Assembly: GCF_900103475.1 (NCBI RefSeq)
Contig: NZ_FNHG01000009.1
Span: 47,905 to 111,904, forward strand
DNA length: 64,000 bases
Direction of reading: 5' to 3'
DNA from: Maricaulis salignorans
GTDB taxonomy: Bacteria; Pseudomonadota; Alphaproteobacteria; Caulobacterales; Maricaulaceae
Part shown: piece after piece, positions 20,954-31,122 of the stretch
Layout: each line of letters begins with the position of its first letter
How positions within the stretch are numbered: the stretch's first letter is position 1
Made by a program: the position numbers and the translations under genes
The notes under the pieces: generated by a model
Databases searched by the model: none
Seen by the model: the letters and a program-made list of their open reading frames with translations, nothing else
Told to the model about the DNA's origin: nothing

Positions 20954-22374
20954 TGGTCTGGCCCCGCGGGAGATGCCGGCCATTCAAGCGCCGCGACCAG
21001 CGCGCGGAAGGCATCGCCGCGCGCTTCGAAATGGGCGAACTGGTCGAAGGATGCGGCCGCCGGCGACAGCAGCACCACAGCGCCGGGCCGGCCATCGGCG
21101 ATCGCATCGCGACAGGCCGCCGCCGTCGCGGTCGCCAGATCACCGCAACGCTCATAGGCCAGCTTTCCGTCGAGATCCTTGGCAAAGCGGGCCTCGGCCT
21201 CGCCGATCAGATAGGCCTTGGCGATGCGCGGATAGAGATGCGCCAGGGCTGCCAGCCCACCCGATTTCGGGCGGCCGCCGGCGATCCAGTAGATCGGGTC
21301 ATAACAGGCCAGCGCCTGCATGGCGGCCTCGGCATTGGTCGCCTTGCTGTCATTGATGAAGCGCACACCGCCCAGCTGGCCGACCTCTTCCTGGCGATGC
21401 GCCAGGCCACCAAAGCTCTCAATGGCCTCGGCAGCGACGCGCGAGCCGATGCCGAGCACACGCACGGCGGCCAGGGCCGCGGCAATATTCTGGGCGTTGT
21501 GCCGGCCCGGCAGCGCCCGGGCGCGGCTGAGCTGCAGCACGGGGCGCGGCGCGATATCGAGCGCCTCATAGACCTGGTCACCCAGCGCATAGACACCGCG
21601 CGACACCACGCGCCCGGCCGAAATCGGCAGGACCTGCGCATCGGGGCGTTTCATCCGCAGGCGCGAATAATAATCGCGGGTCGGATCATCATCGACGCCG
21701 ATCACCGCAATGCCCGCCTCCCCCTGCATCGCGAACAGGCGTTGCTTGGCGCTAAAATAGCCGGCGAAATCGCCATGGCGGTCGATGTGATCCGGCGTCA
21801 TGTTGAGCAGGATGGCGACATCGCATTCCAGGCTCCGGGTCAGATCAATCTGGTAGGAGGAGAGCTCCAGCACGAAATAGGAGCCCGGACGCGGCGGTTC
21901 CTGGGCCAGAACGGCATCGCCGATATTGCCCGCCACGGTCACATTACGGCCCGCCTCGCGCAGGATATGGCCGATCAGGGCCGTGGTGGTGGATTTGCCG
22001 TTCGTACCGGTAATGCCGATGATTTTCGGGCGCCGCTTGGCCGGCATCGCCAGGACTTCCAGCGCGAAAAGTTCGATATCGCCGATCACCGGCGCCCCGA
22101 CGGCATGCGCCAGTTCGACCATACGATGCGGCTTGGGGTGGGTCAGCGGCACACCCGGCGACAACACCAGCGCGGCGATATCGCCCCAGTCACGCCGGTT
22201 GAGATCGTCGAGCACAAGGCCCTCGGCCTCGGCAGCGGCCCGCGAGGCGTCGGAATCATCCCAGGCCGAGACCTCGGCCCCGCCTGCCAGCAAGGCGCGG
22301 ACCGTCGCCAGACCGGTACGTCCCAGTCCAAAAACGGCGACGCGGCGCCCCTTGAAGGCATGGACCGGTATCAT
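20950..22374 (-). CDS. murD: UDP-N-acetylmuramoyl-L-alanine--D-glutamate ligase
   Basis: MurD adds D-glutamate to the precursor. The N-terminal domain has VFGLGRTGLATVRALLAGG, the P-loop is GITGTNGKSTTTALIGHI, and the central FGGLAHRQEEVG and FINDSKATN are family signatures. The C-terminal domain contains GAVVLLSPAAASFDQF. At 474 residues it is of normal length. Three bases separate it from mraY. Confidence 0.98.
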   Translation of the reverse strand: MIPVHAFKGRRVAVFGLGRTGLATVRALLAGGAEVSAWDDSDASRAAAEAEGLVLDDLNRRDWGDIAALVLSPGVPLTHPKPHRMVELAHAVGAPVIGDIELFALEVLAMPAKRRPKIIGITGTNGKSTTTALIGHILREAGRNVTVAGNIGDAVLAQEPPRPGSYFVLELSSYQIDLTRSLECDVAILLNMTPDHIDRHGDFAGYFSAKQRLFAMQGEAGIAVIGVDDDPTRDYYSRLRMKRPDAQVLPISAGRVVSRGVYALGDQVYEALDIAPRPVLQLSRARALPGRHNAQNIAAALAAVRVLGIGSRVAAEAIESFGGLAHRQEEVGQLGGVRFINDSKATNAEAAMQALACYDPIYWIAGGRPKSGGLAALAHLYPRIAKAYLIGEAEARFAKDLDGKLAYERCGDLATATAAACRDAIADGRPGAVVLLSPAAASFDQFAHFEARGDAFRALVAALEWPASPAGPDQ

Positions 22375-22377
22375 CGC

Positions 22378-23481
22378 CTATCTCAGCTTGAGCGTGGCAA
22401 GGCCGACCAGCGCGAGCACCACGGCGATGATCCAGAAGCGGATCACGATGGTCGCTTCGGCCCAGCCCTTTTTCTCGTAATGGTGATGGATGGGGGCCAT
22501 GCGGAAGACGCGCTTGCCGGTCAGTTTGAAACTGGCGACCTGGACCATGACCGAAACCATTTCCAGCACGAACAGCCCGCCGACAATCGCCAGCACGATC
22601 TCATGCTTGACCGCGACCGCGATCACGCCAAGCGCACCGCCCAGCGAGAGCGAACCGGTATCGCCCATGAAGATCATGGCCGGCGGCGCATTCCACCACA
22701 AGAACCCGAGACCGGCGCCCAGCAAGGCGCCGCAGAAGACGAGGATTTCCCCCGTCCCCGGCGTGTAGAGGACCTGCAGATACTCGGCGAAATCGACCCG
22801 GCCCACGACATAGGCGATGACGCCGAAGGTCGCGGCAGCGATCATCACCGGCACGATGGCAAGCCCGTCGAGCCCGTCCGTCATATTGACCGCATTGCCC
22901 GATCCGACAATCACCAGGCAGCCAAACACCAGGAAGAGCGGGCCGAGATTGAACAGGAAATCCTTGAAGAAGGGGAAGGTGATCGAGGTCGTCACCGCCG
23001 GGTCCATGCCATTGGCCGTCGCTGTCGCCGTGGCCCACCAGACCGCGATCAGCGCGATGGTGAATTCGCCAGCGAGTTTGAGCTTGCCGCCCAGCCCGTC
23101 CGTCGTCTGTTTGGTGACTTTCTGATAGTCGTCGATGAAACCGATCAGGCCGAAGCCGGCGGTGACGAAAATCACAATCCAGACATAGGCATTGCTCAGA
23201 TCAGCCCATAACAGCGTCCCGACCATCACCCCGAGCAGGATCAGGAAACCGCCCATGGTCGGCGTGCCCGCCTTTTCGATCACATGACGCTCGATACCTT
23301 CGGCGCGGATCGGCTGACCCCGGCCCTGCTTGCGGCGCAACCAGCCAATCATCGGCTGACCGAAGACGAAAGCGATCAGCATCGCCGTCATCAGGGCGCC
23401 GCCTGAGCGGAAGGTGATATAGCGAAACAGGTTGGCGATCTGGAAGTCGTCCGCCATCGGCGCAAACAGCAAATACAGCAT
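22378..23481 (-). CDS. mraY: Phospho-N-acetylmuramoyl-pentapeptide transferase
   Basis: MraY is the ten-helix membrane enzyme that transfers phospho-MurNAc-pentapeptide to undecaprenyl phosphate, making lipid I. The aspartate-rich FIDDYQKV, the [10 protein letters not shown] motif, [10 protein letters not shown] and the [13 protein letters not shown] loop are all visible. Length 367 is typical. It lies seven bases after murF and three before murD. Confidence 0.98.
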   Translation of the reverse strand: MLYLLFAPMADDFQIANLFRYITFRSGGALMTAMLIAFVFGQPMIGWLRRKQGRGQPIRAEGIERHVIEKAGTPTMGGFLILLGVMVGTLLWADLSNAYVWIVIFVTAGFGLIGFIDDYQKVTKQTTDGLGGKLKLAGEFTIALIAVWWATATATANGMDPAVTTSITFPFFKDFLFNLGPLFLVFGCLVIVGSGNAVNMTDGLDGLAIVPVMIAAATFGVIAYVVGRVDFAEYLQVLYTPGTGEILVFCGALLGAGLGFLWWNAPPAMIFMGDTGSLSLGGALGVIAVAVKHEIVLAIVGGLFVLEMVSVMVQVASFKLTGKRVFRMAPIHHHYEKKGWAEATIVIRFWIIAVVLALVGLATLKLR

Positions 23482-23488
23482 GGGCGGA

Positions 23489-24907
23489 TCAGGCCTCCGT
23501 CAGGTTGAAAGCCGAGCCGTCGGCCAGGACAGCGGCGATTTTATGAAGACCGGAGCCATTCGACCCCTTGATCAGAACGACATCACCGGCACGAATGGCC
23601 GAAGCCACCATCTCCCGGCCCTCGCCGGCATTGGCCGCATAACCGGCGCGCAAGCGATCAGGCAAGTGATCGTGCAGCTCGCGCATCAGTGCTCCACAGC
23701 TAAACACAGCGTCGACATTCGCCTCGACCAGGGCCGGCGCCAGGCCGCGATGCAGTTGCGGGGACTGCGGGCCGAGTTCCAGCATGTCGCCAAGCACGGC
23801 GATGCGGCGCCCGCCTGCGCCCGGTGTGGCACTACCCAGCGAGGCAATCGCGGCGGCCATCGAGACGGGATTGGCGTTATAGGCGTCGTCGAGCAGGGTG
23901 AAATGCCCGCCTTTTGGCAGAGCGACCTCAATGGCGCGGCCACGGCCTGCCTCGGCATCGACGGTGCGCAAGGTCTCGGCGACCTGGCGCGGATCGAGCC
24001 CTGAAGCGGCAGCGGCGGCAAACACCGCGCCGGCATTCCAGGCCCAGTGCTCGCCGGTGGCAGCGAGATGGAAAGGGACACGCACGCCCATCACATTGAC
24101 GACGCCATCGCTGCCACCCAGCCCGGTCTCAAAGGATTCCATCCGGATCGCGGCTTTGGCACTGCGTCCGAAATCGAGCATGAAGGCGGCACTCGAACGT
24201 TTGGCATGGCTGGCCAGCCGCTCGGCCAGGGGATCATCGGCGGGATAGATGGCCACACCGTCCGGCTCGAGACCTTCATAGATTTCGGCCTTGGCATCGG
24301 CGATCGCCTCGATCGTGCCGAGATGCTCCAGATGCGCCGGCGCGATGCGGGTGATCAGGGCGATATGCGGGCGCACCAGATTGGCGAGATCGTGGATTTC
24401 GCCGGCATGGTTCATGCCCAGCTCGAAGACGGCGCGCTGCGTCTCGGCCGGCATGCGCGCGAGGGTCAGGGGCACGCCCCAGTGATTATTGTAGGATTTG
24501 ACGCTCCAGTGCGCCGGTCCGGCTGCGCGCAGGACAGCGGCCAGGGCTTCCTTGACGCTGGTCTTGCCGACACTGCCGGTCACCGCGATACGCACCGCAC
24601 TGCTGCGGTCACGCGCCGCCGCACCGAGCGCGCGCAGGGCGCGCAGCGTGTCCTTCACCTGCAATGCCGGGCCCGGGCAGTTGGACGTGTCGGTGACGAG
24701 GCAGGCGGCGGCACCGCGCGCCATCGCGTCAGTGATGAATTCATGCCCGTCGCGCACATCCTTGAGCGCCACGAAAAGATCGCCCGGCATGATGGATCGC
24801 GTATCAATCGACAGGCCCGAACAGGTCCAGTCGAGATCGCCGGTGAGCATGCCGCCGGTTGCGGCCATCGCCTGCCTGGCGGTCCACAGGGGTTTAAGCA
24901 TCTTCAC
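23489..24907 (-). CDS. murF: UDP-MurNAc-tripeptide--D-Ala-D-Ala ligase
   Basis: MurF attaches the D-Ala-D-Ala dipeptide. The N-terminal domain carries [17 protein letters not shown], the P-loop is [14 protein letters not shown], and [13 protein letters not shown] and VLGDMLELG mark the C-terminal domain. The P-loop has S-V-G-K in place of the commoner T-N-G-K, as is usual in MurF. ATG codons at 24907 and 24901 both overlap the end of murE; the first is given. Length 472. Confidence 0.97.
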   Translation of the reverse strand: MKMLKPLWTARQAMAATGGMLTGDLDWTCSGLSIDTRSIMPGDLFVALKDVRDGHEFITDAMARGAAACLVTDTSNCPGPALQVKDTLRALRALGAAARDRSSAVRIAVTGSVGKTSVKEALAAVLRAAGPAHWSVKSYNNHWGVPLTLARMPAETQRAVFELGMNHAGEIHDLANLVRPHIALITRIAPAHLEHLGTIEAIADAKAEIYEGLEPDGVAIYPADDPLAERLASHAKRSSAAFMLDFGRSAKAAIRMESFETGLGGSDGVVNVMGVRVPFHLAATGEHWAWNAGAVFAAAAASGLDPRQVAETLRTVDAEAGRGRAIEVALPKGGHFTLLDDAYNANPVSMAAAIASLGSATPGAGGRRIAVLGDMLELGPQSPQLHRGLAPALVEANVDAVFSCGALMRELHDHLPDRLRAGYAANAGEGREMVASAIRAGDVVLIKGSNGSGLHKIAAVLADGSAFNLTEA

Positions 24908-26366
24908 CCTCCTGTCTCAGATACGCCTTGCGGCCGAGCAGCGCCTTGCGGCCCTCCTCGCGGTCGTCGAATGGATGCACAATGCCGGCGATGGTCTGAC
25001 CGGTCTCATGGCCCTTGCCTGCCAGCAGAAGGCAGTCGCCCGGCTGCAACAGGGCAACGCCGCGCGCGATGGCGGCGGCGCGGTCGGCTATCTCTTCTGC
25101 GTCCGGACACCCGTCCAGGATCGCCGCGCGGATCAGCGCCGCATCCTCGGAGCGCGGATTGTCGTCGGTGACGATGACATGATCGGCCTGGCGGGCGGCG
25201 ATCTCGCCCATCTTGACCCGTTTGGTCGCATCGCGATCGCCGCCGCAGCCGAACACCAGAATGATGCGGCCACGCGTATGGGGACGCGCCGAGCGCAGTA
25301 ATTTGTCCAGTCCGTCAGGCGTATGCGCATAATCGACCAGTACCGGGGCCGCCGCCTCGGTCTCGCCGACCTTCTCCAGCCGTCCGGGCACGCCGCCCAG
25401 CTGGCCCAGCGTTTTGAGCACGATATTGAGGGCGACACCCTCGACCAGGGCGATGGCGGCGGCGCCGAGCGCATTGAGAATCTGGAATTCGCCGACCAGC
25501 GGCACTTCAACCTGATGCTCGACACCGCGCCAGGCGAAGACAACATCCTGGCTCGCTGGACGCGGAGTAATCTCGCGGATCTGGAGATCGCTGCCGCGCC
25601 AGCCAATCGTCGTCAGTTTCAATCCGCGCGCGCGGGCGAGCCCGGCCATGCGCTCCCCCCACTCGGAATCGACATTGATAACCGCCAGGGCGCCGTCTGG
25701 CAGGCGCTCGGTGAAGAGCAAAGCCTTGGATGCGAAATAGTCGTCGAAATCGGGGTGATAATCGAGATGATCCTGGGTCAGATTCGTGAAGGCACCGATC
25801 GTCAGGCGCGCCCCGTCCATCCGTCTCTGCTTCAGACCATGGCTGGAGGCCTCCATCGCCAGATGGGTGACACCATCGGCGGCGAGCGCATCGAGCGCAT
25901 GGTGCAGGGCGACCGCGTCAGGCGTCGTGTAACCGGTGGTTTCGAGCGAGGCACCGCGCGCAACGCCGAGCGTTCCCAGGCTGGCGCCATCAATCCCGGC
26001 TGCCGCCCAGATCTGGCGCAGGAATTCAACCGTCGAGCTTTTGCCATTGGTACCGGTGATGGCGACGATATGTTCAGGCTGGCGCGGATAGAAGCGCGCC
26101 GCCATCGCGGCCAGTTCGGCCGCCGCGTCATCGACAATGATCACAGGCACATCGAGCCCGGCAATCGCCTGGTCGGACAGGATCGCGACGGCGCCCTGCG
26201 CCACGGCCTGCGGCGCGAAGGCACTGCCATGCAGCTTCACCCCCGGCAGGGCAGCAAACAGAAAGCCGGGCTTCACGGCCCGGCTGTCCAGCGTCAGGCC
26301 GGCGATCTCGATCTGGTCGATCGCAGGCGTCGCGTGTCCTGGTGTGAGCAGCTCGGACAGGGTCAA
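24894..26366 (-). CDS. murE: UDP-MurNAc-L-Ala-D-Glu--meso-diaminopimelate ligase
   Basis: MurE adds the third amino acid of the stem peptide. The N-terminal substrate-binding GLTLDSRAVKPGFLFAALPG, the P-loop GTNGKSS and the carbamylated-lysine region are recognisable. The motif DDNPRSED near residue 410 is the diaminopimelate-specific DNPR signature, so the organism should have mDAP-type peptidoglycan. VDYAHTPD and KGHETGQ complete the match. Length 490. Confidence 0.97.
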   Translation of the reverse strand: MTLSELLTPGHATPAIDQIEIAGLTLDSRAVKPGFLFAALPGVKLHGSAFAPQAVAQGAVAILSDQAIAGLDVPVIIVDDAAAELAAMAARFYPRQPEHIVAITGTNGKSSTVEFLRQIWAAAGIDGASLGTLGVARGASLETTGYTTPDAVALHHALDALAADGVTHLAMEASSHGLKQRRMDGARLTIGAFTNLTQDHLDYHPDFDDYFASKALLFTERLPDGALAVINVDSEWGERMAGLARARGLKLTTIGWRGSDLQIREITPRPASQDVVFAWRGVEHQVEVPLVGEFQILNALGAAAIALVEGVALNIVLKTLGQLGGVPGRLEKVGETEAAAPVLVDYAHTPDGLDKLLRSARPHTRGRIILVFGCGGDRDATKRVKMGEIAARQADHVIVTDDNPRSEDAALIRAAILDGCPDAEEIADRAAAIARGVALLQPGDCLLLAGKGHETGQTIAGIVHPFDDREEGRKALLGRKAYLRQEGEDA

Positions 26367-28117
26367 GGGATGGCCTCCGGCATCAGGGCCGCCCGCACCA
26401 GCGCCGCGCGCTCATTATGATCGGCATCGGAGCGGTCGACGCCGAGAATGGGCGCGATGCGGGACACGATCTGGCCCACGGCAGGTGCTGCGGTCCAGCC
26501 ACCGGTGGAATAGCCATGGGTCGATTCATTGCCATGCGGCTCGTCGAGCAGGACCAGGATGGCATATTGCGGGTCATCATAGGGAAACACCGCCGAGAAG
26601 GAGGAGATCAGCCGGTTGCGGTCATAGCCGCCGCGCGAGGGTTTTTCCGCCGTCCCGGTCTTGCCCGCGACGAGATAGCCGGGTGCCTCGGCGCGCCCGC
26701 CCGTACCATCGGTGACATTCTCGCGCATCAGCGCCATCACGTCGCGCGCCGCGCTCGCTTCCATCACCCGCTCGCCGACAATCGTTTCGTCGGCAGCGAC
26801 AGGTTGCAGGGTCGGGGCGACATAAATACCGTCATTGGCGATGGCGGCAAAGGCGGCGATTGTGGCGATCGGGCTGACGGCGAGACCGTGACCATAGGAA
26901 ATTGTCGCCGTTTCCGTCGGGCCCCAATTGCGCGGCAGCAGCGGATCAGCGCTTTCGGCCAGCTCGATCGGCGCGCGCTCAAGCAGGCGCATCCGGCCGA
27001 GAAATTCTCTCTGCCCCTCGGATCCGACTTCCAGCGCAATGCGCGAGGAGCCGATATTGGAGGAATGGATGAAGATTTCCGACAGGGTCAGCCAGCGGTT
27101 CTCGCCATGAAAATCATGGATGGTGTGACCGCCGATCTGCAGCGGCTCGGTCGCGTCAAACCCGCTTTCCAGCGTTGCCGCACCGGATTCCAGCGCCATC
27201 GCGACGGTGAAGGCCTTAAAGGTCGAACCCATTTCATAGACGGACTGGGCGCTGCGATTGAGACGTTCATCATTGGAGGCATCATTGGGCCGGTTGGGAT
27301 CATAATCGGGCAGCGACACCATGCCGACGATCTCGCCGGTGCGCACATTCATCACAATACCCGAGGCCGCGAGCGCACTGAACTCGTCCATCGTCGTGCG
27401 CAGGACTTCATCAAGATGGAATTGCACGCCCATATCGATCGACAGCGCCACCGGACGTCCATCGCTCGAGGACAGGGCTGCATCGAAGGAGCGCTCGGCA
27501 CCGGCCAGCCCGTGCAGATCGCGATCCGTATAGCCGACGATATGCGCCGCCAGCCGGCCGCGCGGATAGACCCGGCGCGGCTCGAGCCGAAAATCCAGCC
27601 CCGGCAGTCCAAGCGAGAAGACCGCCTGGCGTTGGCGCGGGGTGAGGTTTCTGCGCACCCAGACGAAACGGCGGTGCGAGGACAGGTCACGCGTGACCGC
27701 CTCGACATCGAGATCGGGCAGGACGCCGGCGAGGGCCTCGGCGGTTTCGGCGGCATCCCAGACCAGGCTCGGATCGGCAAACAGGGAATGGGTCTGCAGG
27801 GTCGTCGCCAGCACCTGGCCGGTGCGGTCAAACAGATCGCCGCGCGTCGTCTCGGCCAGCACCGGGCGGGTCGCAGCGGCATGGGCCGGACTGGTCACGG
27901 CCAGTTCGATGGCGCGCAGGCCGAGCACGCCGAAACAGAGTGCCAGGCTCAGCCCGACAATCTTCAGCCGCCCGCGCGCAGCATCGAGCGCCTTGATTTC
28001 CGTACTTTCGATCCGCAGCAGGCGTGACATGTCGGCCGGCGCGGCCTCGGCCATGGGTGGCGGGCCGACGCTGCGGGATTCGGCTGAGACTTGACGGCGA
28101 AAAGGCCACCAGCGCAT
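26363..28117 (-). CDS. ftsI: Septal peptidoglycan transpeptidase FtsI (PBP3)
   Basis: This class B penicillin-binding protein crosslinks septal peptidoglycan with FtsW. A basic cytoplasmic tail and one membrane helix (about residues 48-70) lead into the pedestal domain and then the transpeptidase domain. The active-site serine is in MGSTFKAF near residue 300, the SxN motif is SSNIG, and the KTG motif is KTGTAEKP. Length 584. Its ATG shares one base with the ftsL stop (TGATG). Confidence 0.97.
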   Translation of the reverse strand: MRWWPFRRQVSAESRSVGPPPMAEAAPADMSRLLRIESTEIKALDAARGRLKIVGLSLALCFGVLGLRAIELAVTSPAHAAATRPVLAETTRGDLFDRTGQVLATTLQTHSLFADPSLVWDAAETAEALAGVLPDLDVEAVTRDLSSHRRFVWVRRNLTPRQRQAVFSLGLPGLDFRLEPRRVYPRGRLAAHIVGYTDRDLHGLAGAERSFDAALSSSDGRPVALSIDMGVQFHLDEVLRTTMDEFSALAASGIVMNVRTGEIVGMVSLPDYDPNRPNDASNDERLNRSAQSVYEMGSTFKAFTVAMALESGAATLESGFDATEPLQIGGHTIHDFHGENRWLTLSEIFIHSSNIGSSRIALEVGSEGQREFLGRMRLLERAPIELAESADPLLPRNWGPTETATISYGHGLAVSPIATIAAFAAIANDGIYVAPTLQPVAADETIVGERVMEASAARDVMALMRENVTDGTGGRAEAPGYLVAGKTGTAEKPSRGGYDRNRLISSFSAVFPYDDPQYAILVLLDEPHGNESTHGYSTGGWTAAPAVGQIVSRIAPILGVDRSDADHNERAALVRAALMPEAIP

Positions 28118-28500
28118 CAGTTTGGCCCCCCAACCTCATGCGGCTCGGCCAGTGCCAGCGCCTGGTCGGACTGGTTGACCAACAAGCCCTCGCGGCGCGG
28201 CTGCTCAACCCCGGGAGCGGGTTCAGCCAACAGGGGCAGATCGCCCAGCGCGACTTCACGGCTCGGATCGAGCGGCTCAAAGCCGAGATAGCGGCGCGCC
28301 AGCGCGCGCAGGCGCTCGGGATCTTCGAGATGCGCGATCTCGACATTGAGAACATTGATCTGGCGCCGCTCCTCGACCAGCTGCGACTGGATATCCTCGA
28401 GACGTTCCTGGGAGTTCTTGGCTTCGGTCTTGGCGACATAGAGGGCGCCGGCCAGGGCGACTGCAACGACAAGGGCAATCGCGTTAAACGTACGGATCAT
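28117..28500 (-). CDS. ftsL: Cell division protein FtsL
   Basis: This 127-residue bitopic protein has an N-terminal membrane helix (IALVVAVALAGALYVAK, residues 8-24) and a coiled-coil-prone periplasmic stretch (SQERLEDIQSQLVEERRQIN, followed by a leucine-rich heptad segment) ending in the LEDPERLRALARRYLGFEPL motif typical of FtsL. It would form a complex with FtsB and FtsQ to activate FtsWI. Identification rests on topology, motif and position between rsmH and ftsI, since FtsL sequences diverge strongly. Confidence 0.92.
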   Translation of the reverse strand: MIRTFNAIALVVAVALAGALYVAKTEAKNSQERLEDIQSQLVEERRQINVLNVEIAHLEDPERLRALARRYLGFEPLDPSREVALGDLPLLAEPAPGVEQPRREGLLVNQSDQALALAEPHEVGGPN

Positions 28501-29501
28501 AACACGGCCTCCAGACGCTCAAGCGACACAACATTCCTGCCGGACTCCGACAGATCCTCAGCCCAGGCCGGGGCCTCGGTACGAATAGCAACACGCATTT
28601 TGGCGGAACGTGACCGCGGATTGGCGGCGATCTCGGCCTCACTGGCAGCGCTCGCCTTGCGATGCAGCAAGGAAAAACTCGGACTGGTGACAGGACCGGT
28701 TTCCACTGCGGGCGCATGGCGCGAGCCACCCCCTCCTGCCTGCCCGGACCGGGCCCGCAAGAAGTCCTTCACCATGCGGTCTTCCAGTGAATGGAAGGTA
28801 ACCACGACGAGGCGTCCGCGCGGCGCCAGAATCGCCTCGGCGGCCTCGAGCGCACGGGCCAGTTCGCCCAGTTCGTCGTTCACATAAATCCGCAGCGCCT
28901 GGAAAACTTTGGTGGCGGGGTGGATTTTTGAATGTTTCCCGCCAGTTGCGCGCGTGACAATGGCGGCAAGCCGATCCGTTGTCTCGATCGGTGCCTCGGC
29001 ACGAGCCTCGACAATCTGTTTGGCGATGCGGCGCGAGCGGCGCTCATCGCCATAAACATAAAATATGTCTGCCAGCTCTTCCTCGCCGAGCAGATTGACC
29101 GCATCGGCAGCGCTGGCGCCGGAACGCGCCATGCGCATGTCGAGCGGACCGGCGCGCATGAAGGAAAAACCGCGCTCGGCCTGGTCGATCTGCATCGAGG
29201 AGACGCCGATATCGAGCACGATACCGTCTACCGTCTCGCCGCCATTGGCGGTGATGACTTCGGCCATTTTCGAGAAAGGCGCCTGGACGAAGACAAAACG
29301 TCCACCCGACGCCTTGCCCAATTGCTCGGCAGCCAGGACGACGCTTGGGTCGCGATCAATCCCGATCAGGCGGCAATCGGCGGCGGACAATATGGCGCGC
29401 GAATAACCGCCGGCGCCGAATGTGCCGTCGATATAGAGACCGCCATCCTGGGGGTCGAGGGCGCGCACGACCTCATCAAGCATGACCGGGAGATGGCTCA
29501 T
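28497..29501 (-). CDS. rsmH: 16S rRNA (cytosine-1402-N4)-methyltransferase
   Basis: RsmH (MraW) methylates C1402 in the 16S rRNA decoding centre. The start HLPVMLDEVVRAL, the SAM-binding YIDGTFGAGGYSRAIL and the conserved VLDIGVSSMQIDQAERGFSF are all present, with HSLEDRMVKDFL towards the C-terminus. Length 334. It is the second gene of the dcw cluster and overlaps mraZ and ftsL by four bases each. Confidence 0.98.
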   Translation of the reverse strand: MSHLPVMLDEVVRALDPQDGGLYIDGTFGAGGYSRAILSAADCRLIGIDRDPSVVLAAEQLGKASGGRFVFVQAPFSKMAEVITANGGETVDGIVLDIGVSSMQIDQAERGFSFMRAGPLDMRMARSGASAADAVNLLGEEELADIFYVYGDERRSRRIAKQIVEARAEAPIETTDRLAAIVTRATGGKHSKIHPATKVFQALRIYVNDELGELARALEAAEAILAPRGRLVVVTFHSLEDRMVKDFLRARSGQAGGGGSRHAPAVETGPVTSPSFSLLHRKASAASEAEIAANPRSRSAKMRVAIRTEAPAWAEDLSESGRNVVSLERLEAVL

Positions 29502-29959
29502 GACGCACCCCCATTGCGCGGAACCAGACGCAGGGAACGCTTGTTCTCGCGGGCAAAGGCGCGGGCCGAGGCCTGGTGCTCGGCATAGGCATCCGGAGAC
29601 CAGAGCTCGAAACGTGAACCGAGACCGACAAAGGTCGCCTTGCCGTCAAGCCCGGCGTGATCGATCAATTCCCTGGGCAGGGTGACGCGGCCGGTCGCAT
29701 CGAAGGCCAGCGGCCGGGCGGCACCGAAAATGGCGCGCTCGAAAGCGATCCGCGCATCATCATACGGGTCCATATCCTCGATCAGGCGCTGATAGCTGTC
29801 GAGCAGGGCCTGGCCGCCACCTTCCAGATAGGGGCCGTCAAAAGAGGGCCAGACGATAATACCGTCGAACGGACCACCGCGCACCACGGAACGGAAATCG
29901 GCTGGCACCGATACCCGTCCCTTGGCGTCAACGCCATTAATGGTGGTCGATAAAAACAC
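29498..29959 (-). CDS. mraZ: Transcriptional regulator MraZ
   Basis: MraZ is the AbrB-like regulator that heads dcw clusters and represses its own operon. Two SpoVT/AbrB-type halves are seen: FLSTTINGVDAKGRVSVPAD at the start and a second repeat with DATGRVTLPRELIDHAGL near residues 80-97. The start is a GTG at 29959 with GGGGAG 11-16 bases upstream. Its likely operator, a periodic TGGGA array, lies 40-75 bases upstream. Length 153. Confidence 0.97.
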   Translation of the reverse strand: MFLSTTINGVDAKGRVSVPADFRSVVRGGPFDGIIVWPSFDGPYLEGGGQALLDSYQRLIEDMDPYDDARIAFERAIFGAARPLAFDATGRVTLPRELIDHAGLDGKATFVGLGSRFELWSPDAYAEHQASARAFARENKRSLRLVPRNGGAS

Positions 29960-29998
29960 GTTCGATTTGCTCCCCGGCCATACCGATCAGTCCCCGTA

Positions 29999-30033
29999 TG
30001 GTTAACTATGGGATAACATGGGATCAGATGGGA
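29999..30033 (-). promoter_or_regulatory. MraZ-box array upstream of mraZ
   Basis: On the plus strand TGGGA occurs at 30009, 30019 and 30029, each separated by exactly five bases, and a degenerate TGGTT sits in phase at 29999. Three or more TGGGN repeats with five-base spacers are the known MraZ-binding signature in E. coli. The array lies 40-75 bases upstream of the mraZ GTG, so it is very probably the operator for autorepression of the whole cluster. The repeats read on the strand opposite to the gene. Confidence 0.85.
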
Positions 30034-30164
30034 AACAACGCCGAAAGCATCGAATTCTATGGATTGAAGCGCCTTTTGAAGTAATCAAATATGGCTAAAT
30101 TGAGAACAACAAGGGAACATTAAGTTAATATCCACAGGGCCGCGGATGGATGAATGGAGGAAAT
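30034..30164 (-). promoter_or_regulatory. Probable dcw cluster promoter region
   Basis: This AT-richer stretch between the MraZ boxes and rnpB is the likely seat of the main dcw promoter. On the minus strand a TAGAAT hexamer (about 30052-30057) resembles a -10 element, but no matching -35 element at 16-18 bases is convincing, so exact hexamers are not claimed. Confidence 0.4.
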
Positions 30165-30567
<403 letters not shown>

Positions 30568-30597
30568 GTATGTGGTTGAAGTGGGAGGGACGGTCAA
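30568..30597 (-). promoter_or_regulatory. Candidate rnpB promoter
   Basis: On the minus strand TTGACC (30592-30597) and ACATAC (30568-30573) are 18 bases apart and sit a few bases before helix P1 of RNase P RNA. The -35 hexamer fits the alphaproteobacterial CTTGAC consensus; the -10 is weak. Spacing to the RNA 5' end supports the call. Confidence 0.5.
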
Positions 30598-30647
30598 GCG
30601 GCGGGGGTGGTGGGGGCGTTATGATCAGCTCTGCCGCGTCTTCCCGG

Positions 30648-31025
30648 TCAGTCAAATCTCTGAATCAGACTCCAGACTATCCACACCATCACGCCCGCGA
30701 TCGGCAGGAGCACAATCCCGTACTCGCGACGGACCTTCGTGAACCAATGCATCGAAACTCCGGCGAGCCATCGCTCGAAAGCAGCCTGACCCTCATCTGT
30801 GGCTTCAAAAACCAATTCGCAGTCGCCGCGCCGCCGGATGACCACAGGCCCCATCGCAGACACCGAAGCGTGCCCAAACTTCGGATGATACAGATCGCAG
30901 ATGTCGGCAAATCGTATCTCCGGAAACTTCATGAGGAAGCCGCGTTCGCGCAACGCGTTCAATCGAACCAGAGTCGAGTGTTTTGCAGTCCCTTCGTCAC
31001 AAATTTGATCGCCCAAATATTCCAT
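30648..31025 (-). CDS. Hypothetical protein with C-terminal membrane helix
   Basis: The 125-residue product has a soluble N-terminal part of about 95 residues and one C-terminal membrane helix (GIVLLPIAGVMVWIVWSLI) ending in a short tail, the layout of a tail-anchored protein. GGGGAG lies close before the ATG at 31025. I do not recognise a family. Codon use is less GC-skewed than in neighbouring genes, and it stands alone between rnpB and a repeat-rich zone, so it may be of foreign origin. Confidence 0.6.
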   Translation of the reverse strand: MEYLGDQICDEGTAKHSTLVRLNALRERGFLMKFPEIRFADICDLYHPKFGHASVSAMGPVVIRRRGDCELVFEATDEGQAAFERWLAGVSMHWFTKVRREYGIVLLPIAGVMVWIVWSLIQRFD

Positions 31026-31122
31026 GATCTCCCCGAAGAGCTAGCGGACACGCTCCGCTCCTGCGGCGCTACTCTATCGAGCCCCCGGCCTCTGCTCAAA
31101 ACTTGCCCAGCCCCGCCGAGCA

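Noticed and set aside
20953..23211. A 752-codon plus-strand frame opposite murD and mraY
   Set aside because: Its Arg/His/Gly-rich composition is typical of antisense shadows, and both minus-strand genes are certain.
26417..28027. A 536-codon plus-strand frame opposite ftsI
   Set aside because: It is a shadow of ftsI with no recognisable domain.
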